Shown: positions 20,633 to 32,433 of the stretch, one piece after another
Layout of the letters: the number at the start of each line of letters is the position of its first letter
Position numbering within the stretch: position 1 is the first letter of the stretch
Source: Thraustochytrium sp. TN22
Taxonomy: Eukaryota; Sar; Bigyra; Thraustochytrida; Thraustochytriidae
NCBI GenBank assembly: GCA_013306675.1
Contig: JABLUY010000066.1
Span: 86,250-150,249, forward strand
DNA length: 64,000 nt
Direction of reading: 5' to 3'
Position numbers and translations under genes: made by a program
The notes under the pieces: generated by a model
Seen by the model: only the letters and a program-made list of their open reading frames with translations
What the model was told of the DNA's origin: nothing
The model's database searches: none

Positions 20633-21532
20633 TTAGGAGATGAGGCATTGGGACTTGGACTTGAAGGAGGGGTCGGCGCCATCAATCTCGGGGTCGTCCT
20701 TGTCGTGGTCGATAATTTCGGCCTTGACGACCTGGTGCGCAACCTGTAGATCGGGCCTGGTCAGGGTCACCCCTGCAAGGTCCGCTGTGATCCGGTGGAA
20801 GGCGCCGCGCACATTGTCGCCGGACTTGGCGGAGACAAAGTAAGAGTAGAAGTCGTTCTCGTCCGCGAAGTCGTTGTGCTTCTCCTTGGTGACGGCGCGC
20901 AGGTGCTCAAGGTCGCACTTGTTCGCGACAAGCGCCGTGTATGGGAGCGGGACGTCGCGGTAGACGCGGCGCACGAGACGCATCCAGTCCTCGAGGTTTT
21001 GGAAGCTCTGGTAGTTGGTGACGTCATACATGAGCACGACGGCGTGCGCGCCGTAGATATAGTTGGAGATCATCTTGCTGCCGATGGACTGGCCACCAAT
21101 GTCCCAGATCTGTAGCGCCACCTTGGCGTCGTTAGGTAGCACCAGGCGCTTGATGAAAAAGTCCAGGCCAATGGTCTGCTTGTAGCTGCGCTTGAAGTGG
21201 CCCTGCGTGAACCGCGTGGCTGTGGACGTCTTGCCAACGCTGCCGTCACCCAGCAGAATGACCTTGAACTGCATCTGCGATGGCTCGTTCTCGTCGTCGC
21301 TGAGCTCGGCGGCGGCCTTCTCCTCCGCCCTGCTCGTCACCTCCGGGTTGGACCCGGACCGGCTGATGGCCTTGAGCACGTTGTTCGCCGACAGCCGCTT
21401 CGCTGGGCCGTTGTGCCTACCGAGCGCCAACGCCGAGTCCCTGCGCAGCATGCCGCCGCCCAGCGTTGGGCTGCGCTCCAAGACGGGCACGTGCGCCGGC
21501 GCCTCGTCATCCTTGGACTCTTTGCCCTCCAT
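20633..21532 (-). CDS. RAB28: Ras-superfamily GTPase RAB28
   Basis: A 299-residue protein with all G-motifs: GDGSVGKT (residues 95-102), the switch II WDIGGQ (146-151) that marks RAB28 in place of WDTAGQ, NKCD and SAK. The flanking KQTIGLDFF and NYQSFQNLEDW segments match animal RAB28 closely. It ends in CLIS, a CaaX box for farnesylation as in RAB28 rather than the geranylgeranyl CC motif of most Rabs. RAB28 acts at the ciliary base and in BBSome/IFT-linked traffic. The odd feature is an N-terminal extension of about 85 residues, polar and Ser-rich, absent in animals. The ATG at 21532 is used; upstream in-frame sequence starts from non-ATG and looks like UTR. Confidence 0.95.
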   Translation of the reverse strand: MEGKESKDDEAPAHVPVLERSPTLGGGMLRRDSALALGRHNGPAKRLSANNVLKAISRSGSNPEVTSRAEEKAAAELSDDENEPSQMQFKVILLGDGSVGKTSTATRFTQGHFKRSYKQTIGLDFFIKRLVLPNDAKVALQIWDIGGQSIGSKMISNYIYGAHAVVLMYDVTNYQSFQNLEDWMRLVRRVYRDVPLPYTALVANKCDLEHLRAVTKEKHNDFADENDFYSYFVSAKSGDNVRGAFHRITADLAGVTLTRPDLQVAHQVVKAEIIDHDKDDPEIDGADPSFKSKSQCLIS

Positions 21533-23020
21533 GGTTCTGCCCGAGCGAGCGAGCAAGCGCGCGAGCGAGCAAACAGCGAGCAAACGGCGCGCGCGCTCAA
21601 GTGCGCAGCGCGCGCGCGCGCGAGCGAGCAAGGCGAATGCTTCGTAGCCGATGAACTTGTAGAGCCTGAACTTCTTGCAGAGCTTGAACTTGCGAGCAAA
21701 GTTACCGTTGGCCATAGGGCAGGACACGGACCGCCTGTCCCGCCGCGCTCAAAGGCCAGCGAGCTGCGCAGCATGCACTGCACTGGCAGGCCGGAGCGGC
21801 CACGGGCGGGGCGAGCTGAGCGCTTGCGACGCGCTTGCTGCTGGGGGTCACGGTGCGAGCGATCTTTCGGGGACGATGGCATTTTTAATTTTAATGCCGA
21901 GCTTGTGCAACTTCTGATCCGCTGTTTCGCGGCCTGGCGCCAGGGGCGAGGCCGAGGGCTTGCTGTCAGCCAGCCAGCTCGCAACGCAGCGACCAATAAG
22001 CCGTGTCCAATCGCTTGGCTGACAGCGCCAGCCTGCACGCTTGACGAACGCGCTCAGCTTGACGAGCACTTCTCTCGCCGGGGCCCCGCCGTCGGGCCGG
22101 CCGAGCCTCACACTGCAGCAGCTAGCTGGCAGGCAGGCGTGGCGTGGCGTAGCCGCCCAAAGTGCCTCGCCGCTAATCGTGGGCTTGGACCGGTCGAGAA
22201 CTCGCTTGGGTCCTGTCTTCGTACGCGGCCCGCCACAAGCTAGCCTTCTGGCCCCGGGACCTGCTCGCGTGCTCGCGTGCATCGGGAGGCAGCTCAGCAG
22301 CTCATGCCTCCCCAAGTTCGCCGCGAGCGACGGTCTCCAAGTCGCCGTTCGAGCTGGCTGCCGCGACTCGGAGCGCTCGCCAAAGGCTCTAGCTAGCTGC
22401 AGCGCAGCTCGCTGCTCAGGGTGCTACTAGCCGCCGTAGCCCCAGGCCGGCAGCCTGCGCCGGAGTGAGTCCGCTCGCGCCCACGAGCGCTGGCCAAGCC
22501 ACCCAAGCAAGTCACGCCGGCCACGGCCGTCGCCGGGCCAACTCTCGCCGTGCCCTCAGCTCCGCGCGGCTGCACGTGCCGCGGCCGGCTGCCGCTGCGC
22601 GCGCCACCGCAGCCAAGCCAAGTTAGCAACCCTGCTTGCAAGCAAACCTGCAAGCAAGCTTGCAAGCGGTGCATGGTTGGCGCAGCCGCAGCGGTCTCCT
22701 TTTCGTCGTCCTCGTTGGACTCGGCGCGCGCGCGCTTGTGTAGTGTTTGATAGTTCCATCGCTCGGACAAAGCGCCCCGGAGTGCAGCGCCGCGCGCCAC
22801 GCCGGTGTTCAACCGGGTGGGTGTTGGGCGCCAGCAGCCGGCGCCTGTCACGGTCCGTCGCCCAAGCCAAAGCCCAATCCCAGCCGCGCCGTCGCCTCGC
22901 CTCCCGCGCGTCGCGCCGCGGCCGCCTCGCAGCGCCGCGCTCGCCCGCTCCGCGCTCGCTCGGGCGCGCCGTCCAGCGTCCATCTCTCGTTCGTGTGCAC
23001 GGCGTCGCAACCTCGCTCCT

Positions 23021-23049
23021 GCATCCATCCATCCATCCATCCATCTCCA
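23021..23049. repeat. (ATCC)n tetranucleotide array
   Basis: About six to seven CATC units, 360-390 bp upstream of the GPC acyltransferase start. Confidence 0.85.
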
Positions 23050-23088
23050 TCTCGCGCCGCGCCGGCAGACCCGCGCGCCCGCGCGCAC

Positions 23089-23089
23089 G

Positions 23090-23124
<35 letters not shown>

Positions 23125-23125
23125 C
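23089..23125. repeat. (AGGC)n tetranucleotide array
   Basis: About nine AGGC units. A second shorter array of the same unit lies at 23336-23361. Confidence 0.9.
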
Positions 23126-23335
23126 CCCGCGCGGCGCAGCGGCCCGCGGCAGGCGCGCCGCGACACGGCGAGCCGAGGCCGACCCGGCACGCGCAGCCGC
23201 ATCCTTGACCGCGGGCGCGGCGACACGCGCGGCGGGGCCGAGCGCAAGGCTGCGCAGCGCGGCGGGGGGAGGTAGGTAGGCTACCTTCCGCGGCGGCCGG
23301 CAGAGCGGCAGAGCGGCAACGGCGCGCGCAGCGAG

Positions 23336-23361
23336 GCCAGGCAGGCAGGCAGGCAGGCAGC
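23336..23361. repeat. (AGGC)n tetranucleotide array, second copy
   Basis: About six AGGC units ending 46 bp before the ATG of the GPC acyltransferase, most likely in its 5' UTR. Confidence 0.9.
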
Positions 23362-23406
23362 GGGCGGCGGAGAGCGGCGAGCGGCGAGCGGCGCGGCTTT
23401 CGCAGG

Positions 23407-24591
23407 ATGCCGGGCTCGAGGTCGCCGGCGCCGTCGGATGACGAGGACGCGGTGGTGTCGGCGAACCCGACCTTCGGCAGCGTGGACCCGGCGGAGGAGA
23501 TGGGCGGCGAGATGGCGGCGCTCACCGAGCAGGACATCGAGGAGCGCAGCAACAGGTTCCTGCGGGTGCTCTCGGGGCAGGCGCGCGCGCGCGATGAGGT
23601 GGACCGTTTCATCAAGCACCACTTCAAGGGCCCCGACGGCCAGGGCCACAACCGGTGGATGGACAAGGTCACCTTCGTGCTGACCGTGATCGGGTGCATG
23701 TTCATGACGTACGCGATCGCGTCGCCCTTCGGCCGCCGCCTCGTCCCGTACGCCTTCCTCATCTCGTGCCCGATCCTCTGCATCATCCGCTACATCCAGT
23801 ACAAGCGCCGCAAGTGGCACTACTACATGCTGGACTTTTGCTACTGGGCTAACCTCTGCACGGGCCTCTACATGCTGGTGGCGCCCATGTCGGGCCTCTT
23901 CTTCGGCATGATGTTCGCCATCTCCCACTCCATTCTGCCCTGGACCATCATCAACATGCGCAACAGCCTGGTCTTCCACTCGGTCGACAAGTTCACCTCC
24001 TTTTACATCCACGCCATGCCCATGGCTGTCTTCTACGCCATCCGCTGGTACCCGCAGGACGTTGCCGCCTGGTGGCTGGACGACTTTAACACGGAGGTCG
24101 AGCCAGAGGTGGCCGATCTCTTCAACGTCGACACCGCCGAATGGTACCATGTGGCCTGCTACATGACCTTCGGCTCGCTCATCCTCTTCATGATTCAGCA
24201 ATGGCTCGAGGTCATCTTCATCAACGTCGTCGCCAGGCAGCCCTGCGCCAAGGGCTGGCTCCACGTCTACTGGGACCAGGAGTACATGACGCTCTTCCGC
24301 TACAACCTGAACCGGAAAAACTCCAAGACCTACCGCCGTCTCATGTGCGGCGGCGGCAAGTACATCATGACCATGTGGATGCTGCTCAACTCGCAGTTTG
24401 CTCTCTTCACCACCCTGTGGTGCTATATCTGGTACCACTGGCAGGTCGCCAACGTGGTCTTTGCGTGCTACGTGTTTTTGCGCGCCACCTGGAACGGCGC
24501 CAACTTTTACGTCGAGGTCTTCTCGCGCCGCTACTATGCGCGCCGCCAGACGATCAAGCGCCCCCAGCCGGACGCTTCCATGAAGGTTTGA
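23407..24591 (+). CDS. GPC1: Glycerophosphocholine acyltransferase (GPCAT, DUF2838 family)
   Basis: A 394-residue multi-pass membrane protein from a clear ATG. After a polar N-terminus of about 85 residues come about eight hydrophobic helices. Between them lie family-diagnostic segments: RKWHYYMLDFCYWANL (about residues 136-151), the RNSLVFHSVDK block (about 190) and the FYIHAMP motif. The family member yeast Gpc1 acylates glycero-3-phosphocholine with acyl-CoA to make lysophosphatidylcholine, rebuilding PC without full deacylation loss. Length and order agree with plant and yeast members. It probably acts in the ER membrane. It converges on a small membrane-protein gene, 163 bp away. Confidence 0.93.
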   Translation: MPGSRSPAPSDDEDAVVSANPTFGSVDPAEEMGGEMAALTEQDIEERSNRFLRVLSGQARARDEVDRFIKHHFKGPDGQGHNRWMDKVTFVLTVIGCMFMTYAIASPFGRRLVPYAFLISCPILCIIRYIQYKRRKWHYYMLDFCYWANLCTGLYMLVAPMSGLFFGMMFAISHSILPWTIINMRNSLVFHSVDKFTSFYIHAMPMAVFYAIRWYPQDVAAWWLDDFNTEVEPEVADLFNVDTAEWYHVACYMTFGSLILFMIQQWLEVIFINVVARQPCAKGWLHVYWDQEYMTLFRYNLNRKNSKTYRRLMCGGGKYIMTMWMLLNSQFALFTTLWCYIWYHWQVANVVFACYVFLRATWNGANFYVEVFSRRYYARRQTIKRPQPDASMKV

Positions 24592-24754
24592 GTGAGCATG
24601 CAACGAAGCGCAGTGCTGGCGTGCTGGCTTCACGGGAGAGTAAGAGAGAGAGAGAGAGTGATCATGATTTCTAAAACGCGTAGCAGTAACGAAGAGAGTC
24701 GCATGTGTGTGTGTGTGCCAAATTCAAAGCTCAAATAGGAAATTCTAAGGTGGT

Positions 24755-25570
24755 CTACTCACGAGCCGTCCGTGCTGCACGCGTGCGCGCGGCAATATCC
24801 TGCATAAAGGCAGCGCCGAGAAAGCCGACAGAGGCCAGGGAGGTCGGGTGCAGCAGGAGCGATAAAGCTTCGGGTTGGCCGGCGAGAACGGCCGGTGCGA
24901 GCATGAAGACGGCCAGACCGATAAAGGCGGCGCCGAGCCAGCCATAGTTTCGCGTGTACACGGCACCAATGCGCGAGTTGATGTCCTCGGTGTCGCGCGC
25001 ATAGTCGACGAAAAGCTTGGCGACGGCGACGGCGGCACCGATGACCTGCTCGCCAAGCGTGTGGTAGGCGCTTGAGGTGATGATGTTGGTGAGCAGCATA
25101 AGCCCGAGGACGGCGGCCAGGCCGGCACGCACGGGCGCCGGGTAGGGCCGGACGTCGCCCTCAGCCTCACGCGACCAAATGTCTGCCACTTGCAGCGCGG
25201 TCTCTAGCTGCATGTGAAAGTGCTGGCCCCAGCGCGCGTCCTCGAAGAACTGCAGCCAGAGCGTCGACAGGCGCTGCCCGATGTGCCGCTCCGCCGCGGG
25301 CGGGTCGCACAGCAGCTCGAGCCCGTACAGGAAGACATGCACGAAGCCCATCTTGATGGGGATGTTCGAGTAAAACGCCAGCGTCTTGACTAGCGGCGGG
25401 AACCCCGCACCCGGCCGCAGCGTCACCGGGTTGATCGTCGAGAACCACGCGCCCGACACGAGCAGCGCGCCGAGCATGACGACCGCCACGAGGGCGTGCG
25501 CCGTGCGGAACCGCGGCCAGTCCGGCTGCACGGGCTGCAGCAGCCAGGCCGCCGCACCCGTGGGCGCCAT
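24755..25570 (-). CDS. Polytopic membrane protein, family not recognised
   Basis: 271 residues from the ATG at 25570. The frame is open for 54 more codons, but those encode a GGCGA-repeat-derived Arg/Ala string starting from a non-ATG codon. Four to five hydrophobic helices are visible: near residues 20-45, 62-90, 155-177, 212-233 and 245-262. The loop after helix 2 carries charged and aromatic residues (FFEDARWGQHFHMQ). No signature motif was found. It is transcribed away from the SPX transporter gene, with only 287 bp between the two ATGs, so a bidirectional promoter is plausible. Confidence 0.75.
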   Translation of the reverse strand: MAPTGAAAWLLQPVQPDWPRFRTAHALVAVVMLGALLVSGAWFSTINPVTLRPGAGFPPLVKTLAFYSNIPIKMGFVHVFLYGLELLCDPPAAERHIGQRLSTLWLQFFEDARWGQHFHMQLETALQVADIWSREAEGDVRPYPAPVRAGLAAVLGLMLLTNIITSSAYHTLGEQVIGAAVAVAKLFVDYARDTEDINSRIGAVYTRNYGWLGAAFIGLAVFMLAPAVLAGQPEALSLLLHPTSLASVGFLGAAFMQDIAARTRAARTARE

Positions 25571-25578
25571 GGCTGGCG

Positions 25579-25623
25579 CCCGCCTCGCCCCGCCTCGCCT
25601 CGCCTCGCCTCGCCTCGCCTCGC
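25579..25623. repeat. (CGCCT)n pentanucleotide array
   Basis: Seven to eight CGCCT units directly upstream (9-53 bp) of the ATG of the membrane-protein gene. The reverse complement of the same unit (GGCGA) recurs at 52698-52740 and 62885-62906. Confidence 0.9.
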
Positions 25624-25824
25624 TCTGCCCGCTCTGCCGCCCGCTCTGCCGCCCTAGCCGCGCCGCGTCGCGCGCTCCGCCGCGTCTTTGCAGCTCTGCT
25701 GCGCATGCAGAGATTCCATCCCATCCTCGCATCCACCATCATCCAAACCTGATCCATTGCAGCCCGCGGCAGACCCTCCCTGGCCAACCGCCGGCGCGCG
25801 CAGGCGCGGCGCGGCGCGGGCGGC

Positions 25825-25855
<31 letters not shown>

Positions 25856-25857
25856 CG

Positions 25858-28485
25858 ATGAAGTTCGCGAAGCGGCTGCAGAGCGAGGCCGAGCCGGGCT
25901 GGCGCTACGTGGACTACGCGGCGCTCAAGCAGACGCTCAAGGAGCTGGCCGGGCGCGGCGCGGGCGGCGCGGCGGCGGCGGCGGGCGGCGGCGACACTGG
26001 GGCGAGCAGCGGCGGCGGCGGCGCGAGCGCCGGCACGGCGCCCAGGAGGTCCAGGCACGCCAAAAGCTTCGCGCAGCAGCTCGTGGAGGAGCTCAAGGCC
26101 GTCGAGGGCTTCTTCACGGAGAAGCAGCGCCAGGCGCGCGAGGAGCTCGTGCGCCTGCAGAATGACCTCTACGTGTGCGAGGGCTGGGTGGAGAGCAACT
26201 ACCCCGACACGGCCGACCACCTGGAGCGCATCGCGCAGCGCTTCACGGACCTTGGACTGCTCGTCGCCAAGCTGCTGCACTGCCTGGAGCTCAATGTGAC
26301 GGCGGCGCGCAAGATCATCAAAAAGTACTCGCACGTGACAGGCCACCACGCAGGCCCGTCGCTGCTCGCCGGCGCCGACGCCGTCGAGCTCGAGCGCCTC
26401 TCCGACCCGTACGAGCTCTCCGAGATGGTCATCGCCGTGCAGGCCGGCCTCGAGCGCTCGCGCCTGCTGCGCACCGCGCTGCAGACGCGACACACGGCGC
26501 GCCTCGAAGTGCGCGGCGACGCCGACGCCGCCGACGCCGAGACCAGCCTCGCTGGCGCCCCGGGCACGCTTCGCTTCGGCCACGGCTACGGCAGCGTGCC
26601 GCGCGCCCTCAACAGCATCGATGACGACGACGACGACGACGACGAGGACAACAGCCACGACGGCAACCAGAAAAGGGCCTCGTCAGCGGCGCGTCGCAGG
26701 GGCCCGCACTCTGGGGACTCTGCCGGCAGCGGTAGCTCATCCAAAGCCGCCGCCGCTGCGGCGGCTGCGGCCGGCACCTCGGGCCCGGCGCAGGACCCCC
26801 GGCTCGGCTTCGTGCAGTTCCTTGCAGCGCAGCTCCTGGTGAGCAGGCGCACACACAGCAAGCTGGAGGCCGAGCTGGAGCTCACGCAGGCGCGCGTGAA
26901 CCGCAAGTCGCGCTTCGAGTACCTGCACAGCATCGCGCTGGACGTGTCCAGCTCGCTGCCAGACCACATGCGCGTGTCGATGGACGGCGTGCTCGGGTCG
27001 CGCGGCCAGCGACGCCCGGCGCGAGAGTCGCGCCACGACGCGCACGCGATACTGGCCATCGCTGGCATGCTGGCGCTCGCCTTCGCGTATAGCGCCAATC
27101 TCGGCTCGATCGCGCCCTACAACCTCTTTTACGCGGGCGTCACCGAAACGCCCATCGGGTCCAGCGCGCTTAGCTTTGCCGCGACACGTCTGTGTGCCTG
27201 GTTGTGCGCTTTTGCCGTGGCCGGCCTCTCGCGGCGCGGCTTCCCGTATCTGATCGTGGCCAGCGCCGTGGCGCTCGCGGCCGGCAACGTACTCTATGCG
27301 GGGGTCTTCTCGACCTACTTTGAATACGGCCCGGAAGCCGTGGCGGGCCGCCCGGGCGACCCCAAGATCATCGCGGACCGCGTCGCGCATACGGACGTCA
27401 TGTTACTGACGGCCTTCACCATGCTGGGTGCCGGCGGCTTCTTCCTCAACGTGCTGCCGGCGTTGGCATGCGCGCGGCCCAGCGTTGTGTTGGCGCACCG
27501 CGTCGAGGCCGTGGGCGGCATGGCGGTGGCCACGGTCATGCTCGGCGAGCTCGCCGGCCGCGCCGCCTCCTCCTGCGCCACAGCTTGGACGTACCCGCAA
27601 GACCTGCACGTGGGCTCCTTCCTTGTCAATGGCCTCTCCTTGCCAGCGCTCGTACTCGTTGCCTTTTGGCTCGCGGTCGTGGCTGCCTCGGTCGTGCCGG
27701 CGGCGTTCAAGGCGCTCTACCGCGCCTGCTGTGTGCCAGCGAGCGCCTACCGCCTGGAGCCGCCTAGCGAGGTTTCCGCCGAGGTGCTCTTCACGGGCAT
27801 CTCCTCCATTCTCTCGGCCACCTACCTGCGCAGCCTGGACGTCGTCAGCAGTTACGGCGCCGGCGCCGTGGCCCGGGCCGAGGCCACCGTGCCAGACTGG
27901 GGCATTGGGCTCGCGCTCATGGGCGCGGCAAGCTTCGCGCAGACCATGCTCTTTTGCGTCGTCATCGTGTACCTGCAGATGGTCTTCACCGCGGCCTGGC
28001 CCGTGGTCTCGCTGCTCTCGCTGCTCTGGTCGCTCCTTTCCATCCCGGCGCTCTACGGTACCATGCTAGTCATTCGCTCTGGCGGCTCCTGGCTTGTCCT
28101 GCGCGCCTCGCTCGCGCTCGCCATCTTCCTCGTCTGCTTTCTCATGCCGCTCAATGGCATTAGCTCCACCTACACGCTGGCGCGCTTTCTCGGCCTGGCG
28201 CTCGGCCTGCAGCTCCTGCTCGTCGCGCTGCGTTCTACGACCGCACTCGGACTCTGCCGCCTCGCGGAGCGTGGCGCGGCCTCAAACGTCCTGGCGCAGT
28301 ACGGCCTGCTCGGCCCGCTTCTGGGCGCCGAGGCCGCGCGTTACTGCGGCGAAGCCGCCGCCTACGCCTTTCTCTCCTTTACGCTCAGGGAGACCGACTT
28401 TGACCCGTCTGCGGTTTTGAACTACGCCTTTGGCACTGTCGCTGTCCTTCTCGGCACCTGTCTGCTGGCCATCATCGCACGCTAG
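25858..28485 (+). CDS. SPX-domain MFS-type transporter (PHT5/VPT-like)
   Basis: 875 residues from the ATG at 25858. Residues 1-165 form an SPX domain: MKFAKRLQ start, W-RYVDYAALK, and the lysine-rich ARKIIKKYSHVTGHH helix (about residue 145) that binds inositol pyrophosphates. A Gly/Ala and poly-Asp linker (about 225-300) follows. From residue 395 to the end there are about 11-12 hydrophobic helices. The SPX-MFS layout fits vacuolar phosphate transporters such as plant PHT5/VPT1, so it likely moves phosphate across the vacuolar membrane in response to PP-InsP. The alternative is an SPX-EXS (XPR1-type) exporter; I see no EXS signature. Divergent from the small membrane protein. Confidence 0.88.
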   Translation: MKFAKRLQSEAEPGWRYVDYAALKQTLKELAGRGAGGAAAAAGGGDTGASSGGGGASAGTAPRRSRHAKSFAQQLVEELKAVEGFFTEKQRQAREELVRLQNDLYVCEGWVESNYPDTADHLERIAQRFTDLGLLVAKLLHCLELNVTAARKIIKKYSHVTGHHAGPSLLAGADAVELERLSDPYELSEMVIAVQAGLERSRLLRTALQTRHTARLEVRGDADAADAETSLAGAPGTLRFGHGYGSVPRALNSIDDDDDDDDEDNSHDGNQKRASSAARRRGPHSGDSAGSGSSSKAAAAAAAAAGTSGPAQDPRLGFVQFLAAQLLVSRRTHSKLEAELELTQARVNRKSRFEYLHSIALDVSSSLPDHMRVSMDGVLGSRGQRRPARESRHDAHAILAIAGMLALAFAYSANLGSIAPYNLFYAGVTETPIGSSALSFAATRLCAWLCAFAVAGLSRRGFPYLIVASAVALAAGNVLYAGVFSTYFEYGPEAVAGRPGDPKIIADRVAHTDVMLLTAFTMLGAGGFFLNVLPALACARPSVVLAHRVEAVGGMAVATVMLGELAGRAASSCATAWTYPQDLHVGSFLVNGLSLPALVLVAFWLAVVAASVVPAAFKALYRACCVPASAYRLEPPSEVSAEVLFTGISSILSATYLRSLDVVSSYGAGAVARAEATVPDWGIGLALMGAASFAQTMLFCVVIVYLQMVFTAAWPVVSLLSLLWSLLSIPALYGTMLVIRSGGSWLVLRASLALAIFLVCFLMPLNGISSTYTLARFLGLALGLQLLLVALRSTTALGLCRLAERGAASNVLAQYGLLGPLLGAEAARYCGEAAAYAFLSFTLRETDFDPSAVLNYAFGTVAVLLGTCLLAIIAR

Positions 28486-28813
28486 AGAGCCAAGCTCTTG
28501 TGTATGTATGTTGGCGCTACGCGAAAGCAGGGGGCTCTAGGAACAGCTCTGGAGAGAGAGAACCTGTGAGTGCAGGAAGGACGTAGGGGGGGGGGCTAGA
28601 AGCTCTTCTCCCGAGGACTGGGAAAGTAGGAGGAGCGAGGCTTTTTCTCTCTACCACTCTCTCTCCCTCTTTGTTGCCTGTCTTTGTGCCCGAGGCGACA
28701 CCAATGCTCGCAAGACCAACCACATGCTTCGCTTCAACAAACAAACAGACAAGTCTTTCGTACCATGGTACATCAAACGGTAGCTCAGTTTATTCTTTAT
28801 TCACTCTGCTGCA
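28486..28813. other. Convergent intergenic spacer
   Basis: This lies between the SPX transporter and ABRACL stops and contains short CTCT tracts near 28650-28670. Both 3' UTRs should lie here. No gene was seen. Confidence 0.6.
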
Positions 28814-29300
28814 TCACTCCTCCTCCGGCTCAACCAGCAGCGTGATCTCGACGTTGTCGTGGGCGCCCTTGAGGAGGATCATGCCGTCCCATGCGATTAT
28901 GCCCTTCTTGCGCGCCGCCTGCGAGCCCGATGCAATCGCGCGTAAGACCATCATGCTTGCGGAGCGCGCTCGCGCCGGAAAAGACCTACCTTGAGCGTGC
29001 CGACGATGGCCTCGTAAAAGTCCTGCGTCTTCTCGTCGTCGAAGAGGACACCAAAGGTCACCACATACTTGCCTTCATCGTTGAGCGTGCCCAGCCGCTT
29101 GATATCCTTCTTGATCTCCTCGCATTCCTTCGCGCGTCTCGCCGTCAGTCGCGTCCTCACGCCCCACGTGCCTACCGCAGACGAGGTCGTGCACCGCCAC
29201 GAGGAACATGCCCCCGCCCAGCATGCTGTCCATGCCCAGGCCCGCGGCGCCACAAGAGACAGCCTTCACCTACCTTGTCCACGGTCTCCTGATGGCTCAT
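28814..29300 (-). CDS. ABRACL: Costars family protein (ABRACL), 3 exons
   Basis: Exons on the minus strand are 29300-29274 (MSHQETVDK), 29127-28990 and 28918-28814, giving 89 residues. Introns are 29128-29273 (146 nt) and 28919-28989 (71 nt), both phase 0 and both beginning GTAGGT. The join yields the full Costars fold: CEEIKKDIKRLG, YVVTFGVLFDDEK, FYEAIVGTLK, then KGIIAWDG and LLKGAHDNVEITL. These align with human ABRACL (81 residues) along the whole length. The family affects actin dynamics and cell motility (studied in Dictyostelium and animals). Only the middle exon is visible as a stretch of open frame, so the gene is easily missed. Confidence 0.93.
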
Positions 29301-29720
29301 GCTGCCTTCCGTGCCGCTGCGCGCCGCTGCCGCCGTCGCCGCCGCTCAAGTGGTCCGCCTGGCTGTCGTTGGCGCTCTGCTCGTCGAGGTGGACGATGTT
29401 GGCGGGCGGGCGAGCGATCAAGAGCGGTGAGGGGGGGCGCGCGCGCACACTCTTCATTCCTCAGATCAATCAGATCAAACGCAGAAAGGCTAGAGGCCTA
29501 CTCACGAATAGCTAACAGAAAGCACAGGAGGGAAGAGAGGGTTAGATGTCCCGTGAGCTCTCGTTCATACATGGACTCGTCCCGCGCTCGACAGCAAGAA
29601 AGATGGGAGAAAAAAAGGTTACCAAGTGAGTGTCTGCACAATGTCTTCGCGCGAGCGCAGGGCGCTTTGGCGTGGAGAAAGTTGGGGGGGTGGATGCCAA
29701 GGCGAACAGAGGTCGCGCGC
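29301..29720. other. Intergenic spacer, ABRACL promoter side
   Basis: This lies between the ABRACL start and the end of beta-tubulin copy 1; both genes are on the minus strand. It should hold the tubulin 3' UTR and the ABRACL promoter. No gene or repeat of note. Confidence 0.55.

Positions 29721-32433
<2,713 letters not shown>

Larger units (their letters stand above)
21533..23406. other. Intergenic region, 1.9 kb, divergent, repeat-rich
   Basis: This lies upstream of both RAB28 and the GPC acyltransferase. It includes GAGC-type repeats (21545-21640), a CTAGCTAGCT palindrome (22389-22398), GCAAGC/GCAAAC repeats (about 22630-22670), ATCC and AGGC arrays next to the acyltransferase. Open frames on both strands are Arg/Ala-rich artefacts. 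No gene was seen. Confidence 0.5.

Noticed and set aside
28779-28788. GGTAGCTCAG resembling a tRNA D-arm
   Set aside because: No matching acceptor stem, anticodon arm or T-arm (GGTTCGA) at the right spacing.
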